Positions 51,722 through 60,555 of a stretch of DNA of 64,000 nt are shown in pieces. Origin of the DNA: Streptomyces aurantiacus (GTDB lineage Bacteria; Actinomycetota; Actinomycetes; Streptomycetales; Streptomycetaceae); the NCBI RefSeq assembly GCF_027107535.1, contig NZ_CP114283.1:1116001-1180000 (forward strand), in the 5' to 3' direction. Position 1 is the first letter of the stretch; every line of letters starts with the position of its first letter. The notes under the pieces were generated by a model that was not told the origin of the DNA, did no database searches, and saw only the letters and a program-made list of their open reading frames with translations. A program made the position numbers and the translations under genes.

Positions 51722-53539
51722 CTACTCGACCGTCACCGACTTCGCCAGGTTCCGCGGCTTGTCGATGTCGCGGCCCAGGAACAACGCCGTGTGGTAGGCG
51801 AGGAGTTGGAGGGGGATGCCCAGCAGGATGGGGTCGAGTTCGTTCTCGTTCTTCGGGACGACGATCGTCTGGTCGGCCTTCTCCTGGCACTCGTGGGCCA
51901 CCGCGAGGATCTTGCCGCTGCGGGCCTTGATCTCCTCCAGGGCCGCGCGGTTCTTCTCCAGCAGGTCGTCGTTCGGGACGATCGCGACGGTCGGCAGCGC
52001 GGGCTCGATCAGCGCGAGCGGCCCGTGCTTCAACTCCGAGGCGGGGTAGGCCTCGGCGTGGATGTACGAGACCTCCTTCAGCTTCAGCGAGGCCTCACGG
52101 GCCACCGGGTAACCGCGGACCCGGCCGATGAAGAGCATCGAGCGCGCCTCGGCGTACTGCTCGGCGAGCTTCTTGATCTCGTCCTCCTGGGCGAGGATCT
52201 CCGTGATCTGGCCGGGCAGCTTCCGCAGGCCCTCGATGATCCGCTTGCCGTCGGAGACCGACAGGTCGCGGGTGCGGCCCAGATGCAGCGCCAGGAGCGC
52301 GAAGGCGACCGTGGTGTTGGTGAAGCACTTGGTGGAGACCACGCACACCTCGGGCCCGGCGTGCACGTACATGCCGCCGTCGGCCTCGCGGGCGATGGCC
52401 GAGCCCACCACGTTCACGATGCCGAGGACGCGGGCGCCCTTGCGCTTCAGTTCCTGCACCGCGGCCAGGACGTCGTACGTCTCACCGGACTGCGACACCG
52501 CCACGTACAGGGTGTCGGGGTCGACGACCGCGTTGCGGTAGCGGAACTCCGAGGCGGGCTCGGCGTCCGCGGGGATACGGGCCAGCTCCTCTATCATCTG
52601 GGCGCCGATCATGCCCGCGTGGTACGAGGTGCCGCAGCCGAGGATCTTCACCCGGCGGATCAGACGCGCCTCACGGGCGTCCAGGTTGAGGCCACCGAGG
52701 TGCACGGTCGAGAACCGGTCGTCGATCCGGCCGCGCAGCACACGGTCCACGGCGTCGGCCTGCTCGTGGATCTCCTTGTGCATGTACGTGTCGTGGCCGC
52801 CCATGTCGTACGAGGCGGCCTCCCACTCCACGGTGGTGGGTTCGGCCGTCGTGCGAGTGCCCTCCGTGGTGTACGTACGGAAGTCGTCGGCCTTCAGGGT
52901 GGCCATCTCGCCGTCGTCGAGGGTGACGATCTGGCGGGTGTGGGTGACGAGCGCGGCGATGTCCGAGGCGACGAACATCTCCTTCTCGCCGATGCCGAGG
53001 ACGACCGGGGAGCCGTTGCGGGCCACCACGATGCGGTCGGTGAAGTCGGCGTGCATCACGGCGATGCCGTACGTGCCCTCGACGACCCGCAGGGCCTCGC
53101 GGACCTTGTCCTCCAGCTTCTCGGCCTGGGAGCGGGCGATCAGGTGGGTGAGGACCTCGGTGTCGGTCTCGGAGAGGAACTCGACGCCGTCGGCCTCCAG
53201 CTTCTTCCGCAGGTCGGAGGCGTTGTCGATGATGCCGTTGTGGACGACGGCGACCTTGTTGTCGGCCGACATGTGCGGGTGCGCGTTCTCGTCGGAGGGG
53301 GCGCCGTGGGTGGCCCAGCGGGTGTGGGCGATGCCTGTGGTGCCCGCGAAGCGCTTGGGGACGCGGGCCTCCAGGTCGCGGACGCGGCCCTTGGCCTTGA
53401 CCATCTTCAGCCCGGCCGTCTTCGGGGACGTCACGACGATGCCCGCCGAGTCGTAGCCGCGGTACTCCAGGCGCTGCAGGCCTTCCAGGAGAAGCGGCGC
53501 CACGTCACGCCTGCCGATGTATCCCACGATTCCGCACAT
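51722..53539 (-). CDS. glmS: glutamine-fructose-6-phosphate aminotransferase (isomerising)
   Basis: Makes glucosamine-6-phosphate for wall precursors from fructose-6-phosphate and glutamine, 605 residues. The N-terminal glutamine amidotransferase has nucleophile Cys2 (MCGIVGYIGRRD) and TRWATHG, HNGIIDN motifs. The two SIS sugar-isomerase domains follow (GCGTSYHAG, VSQSGETYDV), ending KSVTVE. It lies 11 bp downstream of an 85-residue gene and is probably co-transcribed. Streptomyces often has two glmS copies; by synteny this is the second (glmS2 type). Confidence 0.93.
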   Translation of the reverse strand: MCGIVGYIGRRDVAPLLLEGLQRLEYRGYDSAGIVVTSPKTAGLKMVKAKGRVRDLEARVPKRFAGTTGIAHTRWATHGAPSDENAHPHMSADNKVAVVHNGIIDNASDLRKKLEADGVEFLSETDTEVLTHLIARSQAEKLEDKVREALRVVEGTYGIAVMHADFTDRIVVARNGSPVVLGIGEKEMFVASDIAALVTHTRQIVTLDDGEMATLKADDFRTYTTEGTRTTAEPTTVEWEAASYDMGGHDTYMHKEIHEQADAVDRVLRGRIDDRFSTVHLGGLNLDAREARLIRRVKILGCGTSYHAGMIGAQMIEELARIPADAEPASEFRYRNAVVDPDTLYVAVSQSGETYDVLAAVQELKRKGARVLGIVNVVGSAIAREADGGMYVHAGPEVCVVSTKCFTNTTVAFALLALHLGRTRDLSVSDGKRIIEGLRKLPGQITEILAQEDEIKKLAEQYAEARSMLFIGRVRGYPVAREASLKLKEVSYIHAEAYPASELKHGPLALIEPALPTVAIVPNDDLLEKNRAALEEIKARSGKILAVAHECQEKADQTIVVPKNENELDPILLGIPLQLLAYHTALFLGRDIDKPRNLAKSVTVE

Positions 53540-53550
53540 ACAGAAGGTTC

Positions 53551-53808
53551 CTAGCCGTAGACGATGCGGCGCACCTGCCGGAGCGTGAGCTCCGGTGGTG
53601 CGACCGCGCGGTATTTGAGGTCCGCCGTGATCCTTTCGAAGATCGCCGAGTTGACCAGGCCCTGCGCCTGGAGCTCCCGGTGGCGGCGACGGACGAAGTC
53701 CTCGGTCGTCTCGTCGAAGTAGGCGAGCACGTCCTGGATCACCCGCAGTGCCTCGCCCCTGCTGAGGGGCGAGGAGCGCGTCAGATGATCAACAAGTTCG
53801 TCGTGCAC
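53551..53808 (-). CDS. conserved 85-residue protein upstream of glmS
   Basis: Small helical charged protein (DELVDHLTRSSPLSRGEALRV, YFDETTEDFVRRRHRELQAQG), no known motif and no membrane segment. ATG at 53808. Ends 11 bp before glmS, so it is probably in the same operon; a role in GlmS control is possible but unproven. Confidence 0.75.
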   Translation of the reverse strand: MHDELVDHLTRSSPLSRGEALRVIQDVLAYFDETTEDFVRRRHRELQAQGLVNSAIFERITADLKYRAVAPPELTLRQVRRIVYG

Positions 53809-53847
53809 CCGTCGATCCTGAGGTAAAGGGCTGGCAATCGCAAGAAT

Positions 53848-53867
53848 CCTGCCCGATTTCGGGCAGG
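53848..53867. promoter_or_regulatory. 9-bp inverted repeat upstream of the glmS operon
   Basis: CCTGCCCGA-TT-TCGGGCAGG lies 40 bp upstream of the 85-residue gene and 89 bp upstream of the divergent phosphatase. The 2-nt spacer is too tight for a good RNA hairpin, so an operator is more likely than a terminator. Confidence 0.4.
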
Positions 53868-53894
53868 AGGCTGTTGAAACTCTTATGGGGGCCT

Positions 53895-53927
53895 GTTCGG
53901 GGCCTGTTCACTCTGTGGTCCGCGGGG
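53895..53927 (+). promoter_or_regulatory. PHO-box-like 11-nt tandem repeats upstream of the phosphatase
   Basis: Three consecutive 11-nt units, GTTCGGGGCCT, GTTCACTCTGT and GGTCCGCGGGG, with spacing as in PhoP direct-repeat units (remembered consensus GTTCACCC-like). The second is a good match, the first and third partial. Located 29 bp upstream of the phosphatase start, consistent with phosphate-starvation control. Confidence 0.45.
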
Positions 53928-53955
53928 CGATGGTTGCCGGGAGCACCTTTCGGCC

Positions 53956-55533
53956 ATGGACACTCCACGCATGGGCGTACCGGAGAAGCTCGCCGCGCGC
54001 ATGAACATGGCCGAGCAGCACGAATACCTCCGCGCCAGATTCTCGCGGCGCACGATGATCAGGGGCGGCGCCGTCACACTGGGCGCCGTCGCGGGCGGGG
54101 CCTTCGTGCCCGGCGCCGTCGCACAGGCCGCCGTACCCACGCGGACGGCCCCGAGCGCCGAGAGGGTCGACGGCGCTCTCGTCGCCCCGTTCGGCCGCCA
54201 CCTCGCCTGGGGCAACGACCCCCGCACGGAGATCACCGTCTCCTGGCAGGTCCCGGTCGCGGTGAAGAGGCCCTTCGTCCGCCTCGGCGCCCACCCCTGG
54301 GACCTCTCCCACAAGATCGACGCAGAGGTCCGCACCCTCTTCACCCCGGCGGGCGTCGGCGCGAGCGGCAACCACACCCAGTACTACGTGCACGCCAAGC
54401 TCACCCACCTGCGGCCCGGCCGGACGTACTACTACGGAGTCGGCCACGCGGGCTTCGACCCGGCCGAAACGCATCTGCTGGGCACGCTCGGCACCTTCAC
54501 CACCGCTCCCGCGCACAAGAAGCCGTTCACCTTCACGGCCTTCGGCGACGAGGGCGTCAGCTACCACGGTCTCGCCAACAACAGCCTGCTGCTCGGCCAG
54601 AACCCGGCCTTCCACCTGCACGCCGGGGACATCGCGTACGCCGACCCGTCCGGCTCCGGCCAGGCCTCCGACACCGGTTTCGACTCGCGGGTCTGGGACC
54701 AGTTCCTCGCGCAGACCGAGTCGGTGGCCAAGTCCGTGCCGTGGATGCCGGCGTACGGCAACCACGACATGGAGGCCTGGTACTCACCCAACGGCTACGG
54801 CGGCGAGGAGGCCCGCTGGAACCTCCCGGACAACGGGCCCGACCGGAAGAACCTGCCGGGCGTCTACTCCTTCGTCTACGGCAACACGGCGGTCGTCTCC
54901 CTCGACGCCAACGACATCTCCTTCGAGATCCCGGCCAACCTCGGCCTCTCCGGCGGCACCCAGACCACGTGGCTGGAGGCGCAGCTCAAGAAGTTCCGCG
55001 CGGACAAGGACGTCGACTTCGTCGTGGTCTTCTTCCACCACTGCGCGTACTGCACCTCCACCGCGCACGCCTCGGAGGGGGGCGTGCGCCAGGAGTGGGT
55101 GCCGCTGTTCGAGAAGTACACGGTCGATCTGGTCATCAACGGCCACAACCACCAGTACGAGCGCACGGACGTCATCAAGGCGGGCAAGGTCGCCAAGAAG
55201 CTCCCCATCGGAGGCACCGCCTACCCCGAGACGGACGGTGTCGTCTACGTGACGGCGGGCGCGGCCGGGCGCAGCCTGTACGCGTTCAGCGCCCCCCTCT
55301 CCTACGAGGGGCACGAGAACGAGGTCGACTCCGTCGCCTCCTTCGTCAACACGAAGGACGGCAAGGTCGACGAGACGGTCACCTGGTCGCGGGTGCGCTA
55401 CCTCGACTACTCGTTCCTGCGGGTGGACGTGACGCCGGCGTCACGGGGGCGTCTCGCCACGCTCAAGGTGCGGGGGATCGCGGAGACGGGCGAGGAGGTC
55501 GACCACTTCACCGTGGCGCGCCGGGTCCGTTGA
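53956..55533 (+). CDS. Tat-exported purple acid phosphatase-like metallophosphoesterase
   Basis: Secreted phosphatase of 525 residues. RFSRRTMIRGGAVTLGAVAGG (about 28-48) is a Tat signal. A fibronectin-like N-terminal domain (about 75-170) with ITVSWQVP and LRPGRTYYYGVG is typical of purple acid phosphatases. Metal-binding blocks of the catalytic domain are FTAFGDEGV, HAGDIAYAD (Asp), AYGNHDME (Asn-His), VFFHHCAY (His) and INGHNHQYER (His-x-His). A PHO-box-like repeat lies upstream. ATG at 53956; an ATG six codons later is an alternative. Confidence 0.88.
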   Translation: MDTPRMGVPEKLAARMNMAEQHEYLRARFSRRTMIRGGAVTLGAVAGGAFVPGAVAQAAVPTRTAPSAERVDGALVAPFGRHLAWGNDPRTEITVSWQVPVAVKRPFVRLGAHPWDLSHKIDAEVRTLFTPAGVGASGNHTQYYVHAKLTHLRPGRTYYYGVGHAGFDPAETHLLGTLGTFTTAPAHKKPFTFTAFGDEGVSYHGLANNSLLLGQNPAFHLHAGDIAYADPSGSGQASDTGFDSRVWDQFLAQTESVAKSVPWMPAYGNHDMEAWYSPNGYGGEEARWNLPDNGPDRKNLPGVYSFVYGNTAVVSLDANDISFEIPANLGLSGGTQTTWLEAQLKKFRADKDVDFVVVFFHHCAYCTSTAHASEGGVRQEWVPLFEKYTVDLVINGHNHQYERTDVIKAGKVAKKLPIGGTAYPETDGVVYVTAGAAGRSLYAFSAPLSYEGHENEVDSVASFVNTKDGKVDETVTWSRVRYLDYSFLRVDVTPASRGRLATLKVRGIAETGEEVDHFTVARRVR

Positions 55534-55603
55534 GCCCGGCGTGACGCGGCGGCCGCGGGCGAGCGGGGGCCGGCCGAGCCGTTCCCCGCGACCTGGAGGG
55601 GGG

Positions 55604-56464
55604 CTACATGCCCCTGAGCACCGCCTGTTTGGCCAGGGTGAACTCCTCGTCCGTGAGGACGCCGGTCCGGTGCAGGTCGCCCAGTTCGCGCAGGCGGCGC
55701 AGCAGGGCGTCGTGGTCGGGCGCCGGGGCGGCGGCGAGCTGCTTCGGCGGCGCGTCCGCCGCCGCGGCCGACGGATGCGCCAGCCGGGCCTGGACCGCCG
55801 CCGCGACCAGGGCCATCGGGTCCTTCTTGAAACCCCACAGCTCCACGGCGTTGGGGTCGTACTTGGGCGGTACCTTCGTGGGCGCGCCCCGGACGGTGAA
55901 GCGCAGGTGTCCGCTCTCCAGGCCGACCGCGGGATGCCACTCCACGGACCGGATGTCGGCCAGGTCGAGCGTGCGGGCGCCGGCGGCCGCCTTGGCCTCC
56001 TCCGTCTTCCAGTTCCACTCCAGGTGGACGCGCTCCCCGTCGAAGCTCACGGTGCCGTCACCGGCGGAGACCGACAGGGGCACCGCCGGACCGGGCAGCA
56101 GATAACGGTCGACGGCGGTGGCCGGCACCTCGTTCAGGAGCAGCGCGCCCCGGATCTCGTCCACGAAGTACTCGGCGACGCCGTAGCGGTCCGACTCGAC
56201 CGTCAGCTGGTAGGGGTCGGCGGAGTCCACGAGCCTGCCGCCGGTCGCCTGGAGCAGCGGATCCGCGCCCTCGCGCAGCCGGAGCCTGAGCCGGCCCGAC
56301 TTCCTGCCCTGCTCGAACGAGACTCCCGCCAACGCGGCCAGCGGGACCGTCAGTTCACCCAGCGTCCTGCGCAGCGGGCCCACGTTCTTGTCGCGGCCCG
56401 GTACCAGCAGCAGAGCCTCGCCGTCGAAGCTCCAGGTGCCGTTCCGCTGGATGATTTCCGCCAT
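55604..56464 (-). CDS. DUF4429 / SHOCT domain protein
   Basis: 286 residues, function unknown. Two DUF4429-like beta domains (about 1-100 and 105-225: TWSFDGEALLLVPGRDK and GTVSFDGERVHLEWNWK) are followed by a linker and a C-terminal SHOCT helix pair (LRRLRELGDLHRTGVLTDEEF). No signal peptide. ATG at 56464. Divergent from the GH20 gene with only 62 bp between, which contains a dre-like site, so both could respond to N-acetylglucosamine. Confidence 0.78.
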   Translation of the reverse strand: MAEIIQRNGTWSFDGEALLLVPGRDKNVGPLRRTLGELTVPLAALAGVSFEQGRKSGRLRLRLREGADPLLQATGGRLVDSADPYQLTVESDRYGVAEYFVDEIRGALLLNEVPATAVDRYLLPGPAVPLSVSAGDGTVSFDGERVHLEWNWKTEEAKAAAGARTLDLADIRSVEWHPAVGLESGHLRFTVRGAPTKVPPKYDPNAVELWGFKKDPMALVAAAVQARLAHPSAAAADAPPKQLAAAPAPDHDALLRRLRELGDLHRTGVLTDEEFTLAKQAVLRGM

Positions 56465-56495
56465 GAGGGGGATTGTTTCACCGGCTCTGCGGGAG

Positions 56496-56511
56496 AGTGG
56501 TCTATACCCAT
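56496..56511. promoter_or_regulatory. DasR-responsive element (dre)-like site before the GH20 gene
   Basis: AGTGGTCTATACCCAT matches 13 of 16 positions of the dre consensus. It lies 15 bp upstream of the hexosaminidase start and 31 bp from the divergent DUF4429 gene. From memory, the S. coelicolor orthologue SCO2786 belongs to the DasR regulon. Confidence 0.65.
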
Positions 56512-56526
56512 TCGAAGGGAGCGCAT

Positions 56527-58122
56527 GTGAGACAGCACAGAACGCCCCGTCTGCTCGGTACGCTGCTGCTCGTGGCAGCCGCAGGTATCTCCGTGGTCGG
56601 CGCGGCACCGTCCGCGGCCGACCGTACAGTCACTCCGCTGAGCCGGGTGGTCCCGGCTCCCGCCTCGGTCGACCCGGGCGGATCCCCCTACCGGATCACC
56701 GGCGCCACGCGCATCCGCGTGGACGACTCACGGGAGTCCCGCCGCATCGCCTCGTATCTCGCCGGAGTCCTGCGCCCGTCGACCGGCTACCGCCTCCCGG
56801 TCACGGGCGGCCCGGGCGACGACGGCATCCGGCTCCGCCTCACCCGCAAGGACGCCGCTCTCGGCGAGGAGGGCTACCGGCTGAAGAGCGGCAGGGGCGC
56901 TGTCACCATCACGGCCCGGGAGCCCGCCGGGCTCTTCCACGGCGTGCAGACCCTGCGCCAGCTCCTGCCCGCCGCCGTCGAGAGCAACTCCGTGCAGCCG
57001 GGCCCCTGGCCGGTCGCCGGCGGCACCGTCACGGACACCCCCCGCTACGGCTACCGCGGCGCGATGCTGGACGTCTCCCGGCACTTCTTCACCGTGGAGC
57101 AGGTGAAGCGCTACATCGACCAACTGGCGCTCTACAAGATCAACAAGCTGCACCTGCACCTCAGCGACGACCAGGGCTGGCGGATCGCGATCGACTCCTG
57201 GCCGCGGCTCACCACGTACGGCGGATCCACCCAGGTCGGCGGCGGAGCGGGCGGCTTCTACACGAAGGCCCAGTACAAGGACATCGTCCGGTACGCCTCC
57301 TCGCGGTATCTGGAGGTCGTGCCCGAGATCGACATGCCCGGGCACACCAACGCCGCACTGGCCTCGTACGCGGAGCTGAACTGCGACGGAGTCGCCCCGC
57401 CGCTCTACACCGGCACCGAGGTCGGCTTCAGCTCGCTGTGCGTCGACAAGCCGGTGACGTACGACTTCGTGGACGACGTGATCCGTGAGCTGGCCGCGCT
57501 CACACCGGGCGAGTACCTCCACATCGGCGGCGACGAGGCCCACTCGACGAGCCACGAGGACTACGTGGCCTTCATGGACAGGGTCCAGCCCGTCGTCGCC
57601 AAGTACGGGAAGACCGTGGTGGGCTGGCACCAGCTGACCGGGGCGGCCCCCGCGAAGGGCGCGCTGGCCCAGTACTGGGGCCTGGACGGTACGAGCGCCG
57701 CCGAGAAGGAGCAGGTCGCGGCGGCGGCCCGGAACGGCACCGGGCTGGTCCTCTCCCCGGCCGACCGGGTGTACCTCGACATGAAGTACACCGAGGACAC
57801 CCCCCTCGGCCTCGACTGGGCGGGCCTGGTGGAGGTGCGGCGGTCGTACGACTGGGACCCGGGCAACTACCTTGCCGGGGCGCCGGGTTCGGCCGTACGG
57901 GGTGTCGAGGCGCCGCTGTGGACGGAGACCCTCTCGACCTCGGCGCACATCGAGTACATGGTGTTCCCGCGACTGCCGGGCGTGGCCGAGCTCGGCTGGT
58001 CGCCCGCCTCGACGCACGACTGGGACCGCTACAAGGTGCGGCTCGCGGCACAGGCACCGCGCTGGGACGCGCTGGGCATCGACTACTACCGGTCGCCGCA
58101 AGTGCCCTGGCCCGCCGGTTAG
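56527..58122 (+). CDS. secreted GH20 beta-N-acetylhexosaminidase
   Basis: Extracellular exo-enzyme releasing N-acetylglucosamine from chitobiose and longer chains, 531 residues. Signal peptide about 1-32 (LLGTLLLVAAAGISVVGAAPSAA), GH20 b-type N-terminal domain (about 40-165), catalytic barrel (about 170-520) with the Asp-Glu pair in HIGGDEAHSTSHED. YRGAMLDVSRHFF and HLHLSDDQGWRI are family-typical. GTG at 56527 follows GGGAG. It should feed DasR signalling and GlmS-side amino-sugar metabolism. Confidence 0.9.
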   Translation: MRQHRTPRLLGTLLLVAAAGISVVGAAPSAADRTVTPLSRVVPAPASVDPGGSPYRITGATRIRVDDSRESRRIASYLAGVLRPSTGYRLPVTGGPGDDGIRLRLTRKDAALGEEGYRLKSGRGAVTITAREPAGLFHGVQTLRQLLPAAVESNSVQPGPWPVAGGTVTDTPRYGYRGAMLDVSRHFFTVEQVKRYIDQLALYKINKLHLHLSDDQGWRIAIDSWPRLTTYGGSTQVGGGAGGFYTKAQYKDIVRYASSRYLEVVPEIDMPGHTNAALASYAELNCDGVAPPLYTGTEVGFSSLCVDKPVTYDFVDDVIRELAALTPGEYLHIGGDEAHSTSHEDYVAFMDRVQPVVAKYGKTVVGWHQLTGAAPAKGALAQYWGLDGTSAAEKEQVAAAARNGTGLVLSPADRVYLDMKYTEDTPLGLDWAGLVEVRRSYDWDPGNYLAGAPGSAVRGVEAPLWTETLSTSAHIEYMVFPRLPGVAELGWSPASTHDWDRYKVRLAAQAPRWDALGIDYYRSPQVPWPAG

Positions 58123-58210
58123 CCGACACGACGGCGGGCGCCCCCTGGGACCGTACGTGGGGACGCCCGCCTGCTGGTGGGGCCGCGGAGCCGATGCCCG
58201 CGACCGGTGG

Positions 58211-59983
58211 CTACAGCCCTGCGATGGGGTTCTTCAGGCTTCCGACGAGCTGGAGGGCCCCGGCCGGATCGGAGAGGTCGACCATCTGCTCGTTGTCGCG
58301 CAGCTGGAGCCGGTTGAGGCAGGACAGCGCGAACTCGGGCGCGAACATGTCGTACTGCTCGAACTTGTCCGCGAGTTCGGGCGCGGCCGCCTGGTAGTCG
58401 CGTACGCAGTCGGCGACCGTCCGCCAGAAGTCGGCCTCCTCCAGGACGCCCTCGCTCGCCAGGTTCGCGGCGAGGAAGCGGAAGAAGCAGTCGAAGACGT
58501 CAGTGAAGATCGACAGCAGCTTCTTGTCCTCCGGCACGTCCACGCGCAGCCGCTCGACCGTCGGCGGCAGGACCGCGTCCGGGTCCATCACGGCGATCTC
58601 CTCGGCGATGTCCTTGTAGATCGCCCGCTCGACCACGCCGTCCTTCAGGACGAGGATGACGTTCTCGCCGTGCGGCATGAACACCAGGTCGTACGCGTAG
58701 AAGCTGTGCAGCAGCGGCGTGAAGTACGCGCGCAGATAGCGGCGCAGCCACTCCACCGGCGTCAGCCCCGAGCGCTCGATCAGCGCGGCCGCGATCGAGG
58801 AGCCCTCGTGGTCCACGTGGACGAGCGAGGCCATGGTGGCCAGGGACTCGCCGTCCCCGAGCGAGGAGACCGGGCTCTCGCGCCACAGGGCGGCGAGCAT
58901 CTTCCGGTACGGGGAGTAGCGGTCGGTGGCGGCCTCGTACTCCAGGTGCCGGTAGCCGACGGCCGCCCGCTCACGGATGATCGACAGGCCGGTGGACCGC
59001 AGCAGCGGGTCGTTGTCGATGAGCTGCGCCAGCCAGTCGTTGATGGCCGGGGTCGCCTCCATGTACGTGGCGGACAGCCCGCGCATGAAGCCCATGTTGA
59101 TGACCGACAGGGCCGTCTTCACATAGTGCTTCTCGGGCGCGCTCCTGTTGAAGAACGTCCGGATCGACTGCTGGGCCAGGTACTCGTCGTCGCCCTCACC
59201 CAGGCACACGAGGTGCTGTTGGGCGACCTCGGCGGCGAAGGTGACCGTGAGCTTGTTCCACCACTGCCAGGGGTGGACCGGGATGAAGAGGTAGTCGGCC
59301 GGGTCGAGGCCCTGGTCGCGGAGCGTGCCGTGGAAGCGGTCCACGGTCTCCTGGCCCAGTTCGTCCCGGAGGAACGACTCGTACTCGATGCCCACGCCGG
59401 CCGTGAACGCCGCTCGCGAGCGGTGCGCGGCCAGCCACACCAGCCGTACGGGGCTCGCCGTCTCCGGCGCGTACGACAGGTACTCGTGGACGCCGAAGCC
59501 GAGCCGTCCGTTGTTGGCGACGAAGCAGGGGTGGCCCTCGGTCATGCCCGTCTCGATCTCCTGGAAGCCGCTCTTCGCGAGCTCGGCGGAGGTGAGCTGT
59601 GGCTTGGTGAGCTTGTAGCAGGTGCCGGAGAGCGTGGAGGAGATCTCCTCCAGGTACACCGGCAGCACCTTGTCGCTCAGGCTCAGCGACTTCTTCAGCT
59701 CGATGAAGAAGTCCAGTGCGGCGAGCGGGAGTTCGGCGCCGTCACGGGTCCGCGTGATCGAGTCGGCGTCGACCTGCCAGTGGTCGAGGAGGTGCTCGGC
59801 GGCGGTGAAACGGTAGTGGGTGAGGCCGTCGTCGCTGCGTACGACGTACGAGCCGTCGCCCCGCGCCTCGGGCGTGATCAGCCGCTCGTGGGCGAACTCG
59901 GCGAGCGCTTTGCGGATGAGGAGGCGGTTGGCCCGCGCCCAGCGGTGGGGGGACAGGTGCGCCACGGCGTCGGACAAGGTCAT
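58211..59983 (-). CDS. desD: NRPS-independent siderophore synthetase (desferrioxamine)
   Basis: IucA/IucC-family synthetase, 590 residues, that ATP-dependently joins and cyclises N-hydroxy-N-succinyl (or acetyl) cadaverine units into desferrioxamines. Family blocks include GHPCFVANNGRLGFG (ATP-binding region), FIPVHPWQWWNKL and FMPHGENVILVLKDG. Last gene of desABCD; its ATG overlaps the desC stop by 4 bp. Convergent with the GH20 gene. Confidence 0.93.
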   Translation of the reverse strand: MTLSDAVAHLSPHRWARANRLLIRKALAEFAHERLITPEARGDGSYVVRSDDGLTHYRFTAAEHLLDHWQVDADSITRTRDGAELPLAALDFFIELKKSLSLSDKVLPVYLEEISSTLSGTCYKLTKPQLTSAELAKSGFQEIETGMTEGHPCFVANNGRLGFGVHEYLSYAPETASPVRLVWLAAHRSRAAFTAGVGIEYESFLRDELGQETVDRFHGTLRDQGLDPADYLFIPVHPWQWWNKLTVTFAAEVAQQHLVCLGEGDDEYLAQQSIRTFFNRSAPEKHYVKTALSVINMGFMRGLSATYMEATPAINDWLAQLIDNDPLLRSTGLSIIRERAAVGYRHLEYEAATDRYSPYRKMLAALWRESPVSSLGDGESLATMASLVHVDHEGSSIAAALIERSGLTPVEWLRRYLRAYFTPLLHSFYAYDLVFMPHGENVILVLKDGVVERAIYKDIAEEIAVMDPDAVLPPTVERLRVDVPEDKKLLSIFTDVFDCFFRFLAANLASEGVLEEADFWRTVADCVRDYQAAAPELADKFEQYDMFAPEFALSCLNRLQLRDNEQMVDLSDPAGALQLVGSLKNPIAGL

Positions 59984-60555
59984 ACGGCCACTCCTCGGGT
60001 CGCCAGGCTGCGTCGGTGCAGGAAACTCTCGCGTGTGCAGAAGGAGAGCAGCGCACGCTTCTCGGGCTTCTGGATCTCACGCGCCGGGACGAAACCGACC
60101 ATCTCGTTCAGCGCGTGCACCGCCTTGTTGGTGACGTCCGGCTCGACTACGACCCGGCGGGTGCGCGGGTCGGCGAACAACTCGTCCATCACCGCGGTGA
60201 TGACGGCCCGGGTGAAGCCGTGCACGGGCCGGTCGGTGGGAGCGACCAGGAAGTGCATGCCGACGTCACCGGGCTCGGGCTCGTACAGCCCCACCAGCTC
60301 GATGTACCGGGGGTCGTACTTCTCCATCAGGAACGCGGGGCGGCCGTCGTGGAGGCCGAGATACGCGTGATGGTGCTCGCTCGCCGCGATGGACATGTAC
60401 TCCCGCTCCACGTCCTGGAGCTTCGCGTCCTGCATCAGCCAGAACGCCGCCTTGGGGTGCGTCACCCAGGAGTGCAGCAGTTCGGCGTCCTTGAGGGGGT
60501 CGAGCGGGCGGATGCCGAGCGTGCCCACGGTGTTGCCGGTTCCGGCGGCGCTCAT
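59980..60555 (-). CDS. desC: GNAT-type acyltransferase (desferrioxamine)
   Basis: Acyl-CoA transferase of 191 residues that acylates N-hydroxycadaverine. Fold signs are [38 protein letters not shown] and [20 protein letters not shown], like the IucB/RhbD group. ATG at 60555 overlaps the desB stop by 4 bp. Confidence 0.9.
   Translation of the reverse strand: MSAAGTGNTVGTLGIRPLDPLKDAELLHSWVTHPKAAFWLMQDAKLQDVEREYMSIAASEHHHAYLGLHDGRPAFLMEKYDPRYIELVGLYEPEPGDVGMHFLVAPTDRPVHGFTRAVITAVMDELFADPRTRRVVVEPDVTNKAVHALNEMVGFVPAREIQKPEKRALLSFCTRESFLHRRSLATRGVAV

Noticed and set aside
51791..53554. Open frame of 587 codons on the plus strand
   Set aside because: Antisense shadow of glmS.
57872..60370. Open frame of 832 codons on the plus strand, longest in the window
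   Set aside because: Antisense to desD and desC, both with clear family motifs; the product would be low-complexity Arg/Val/Glu-rich.
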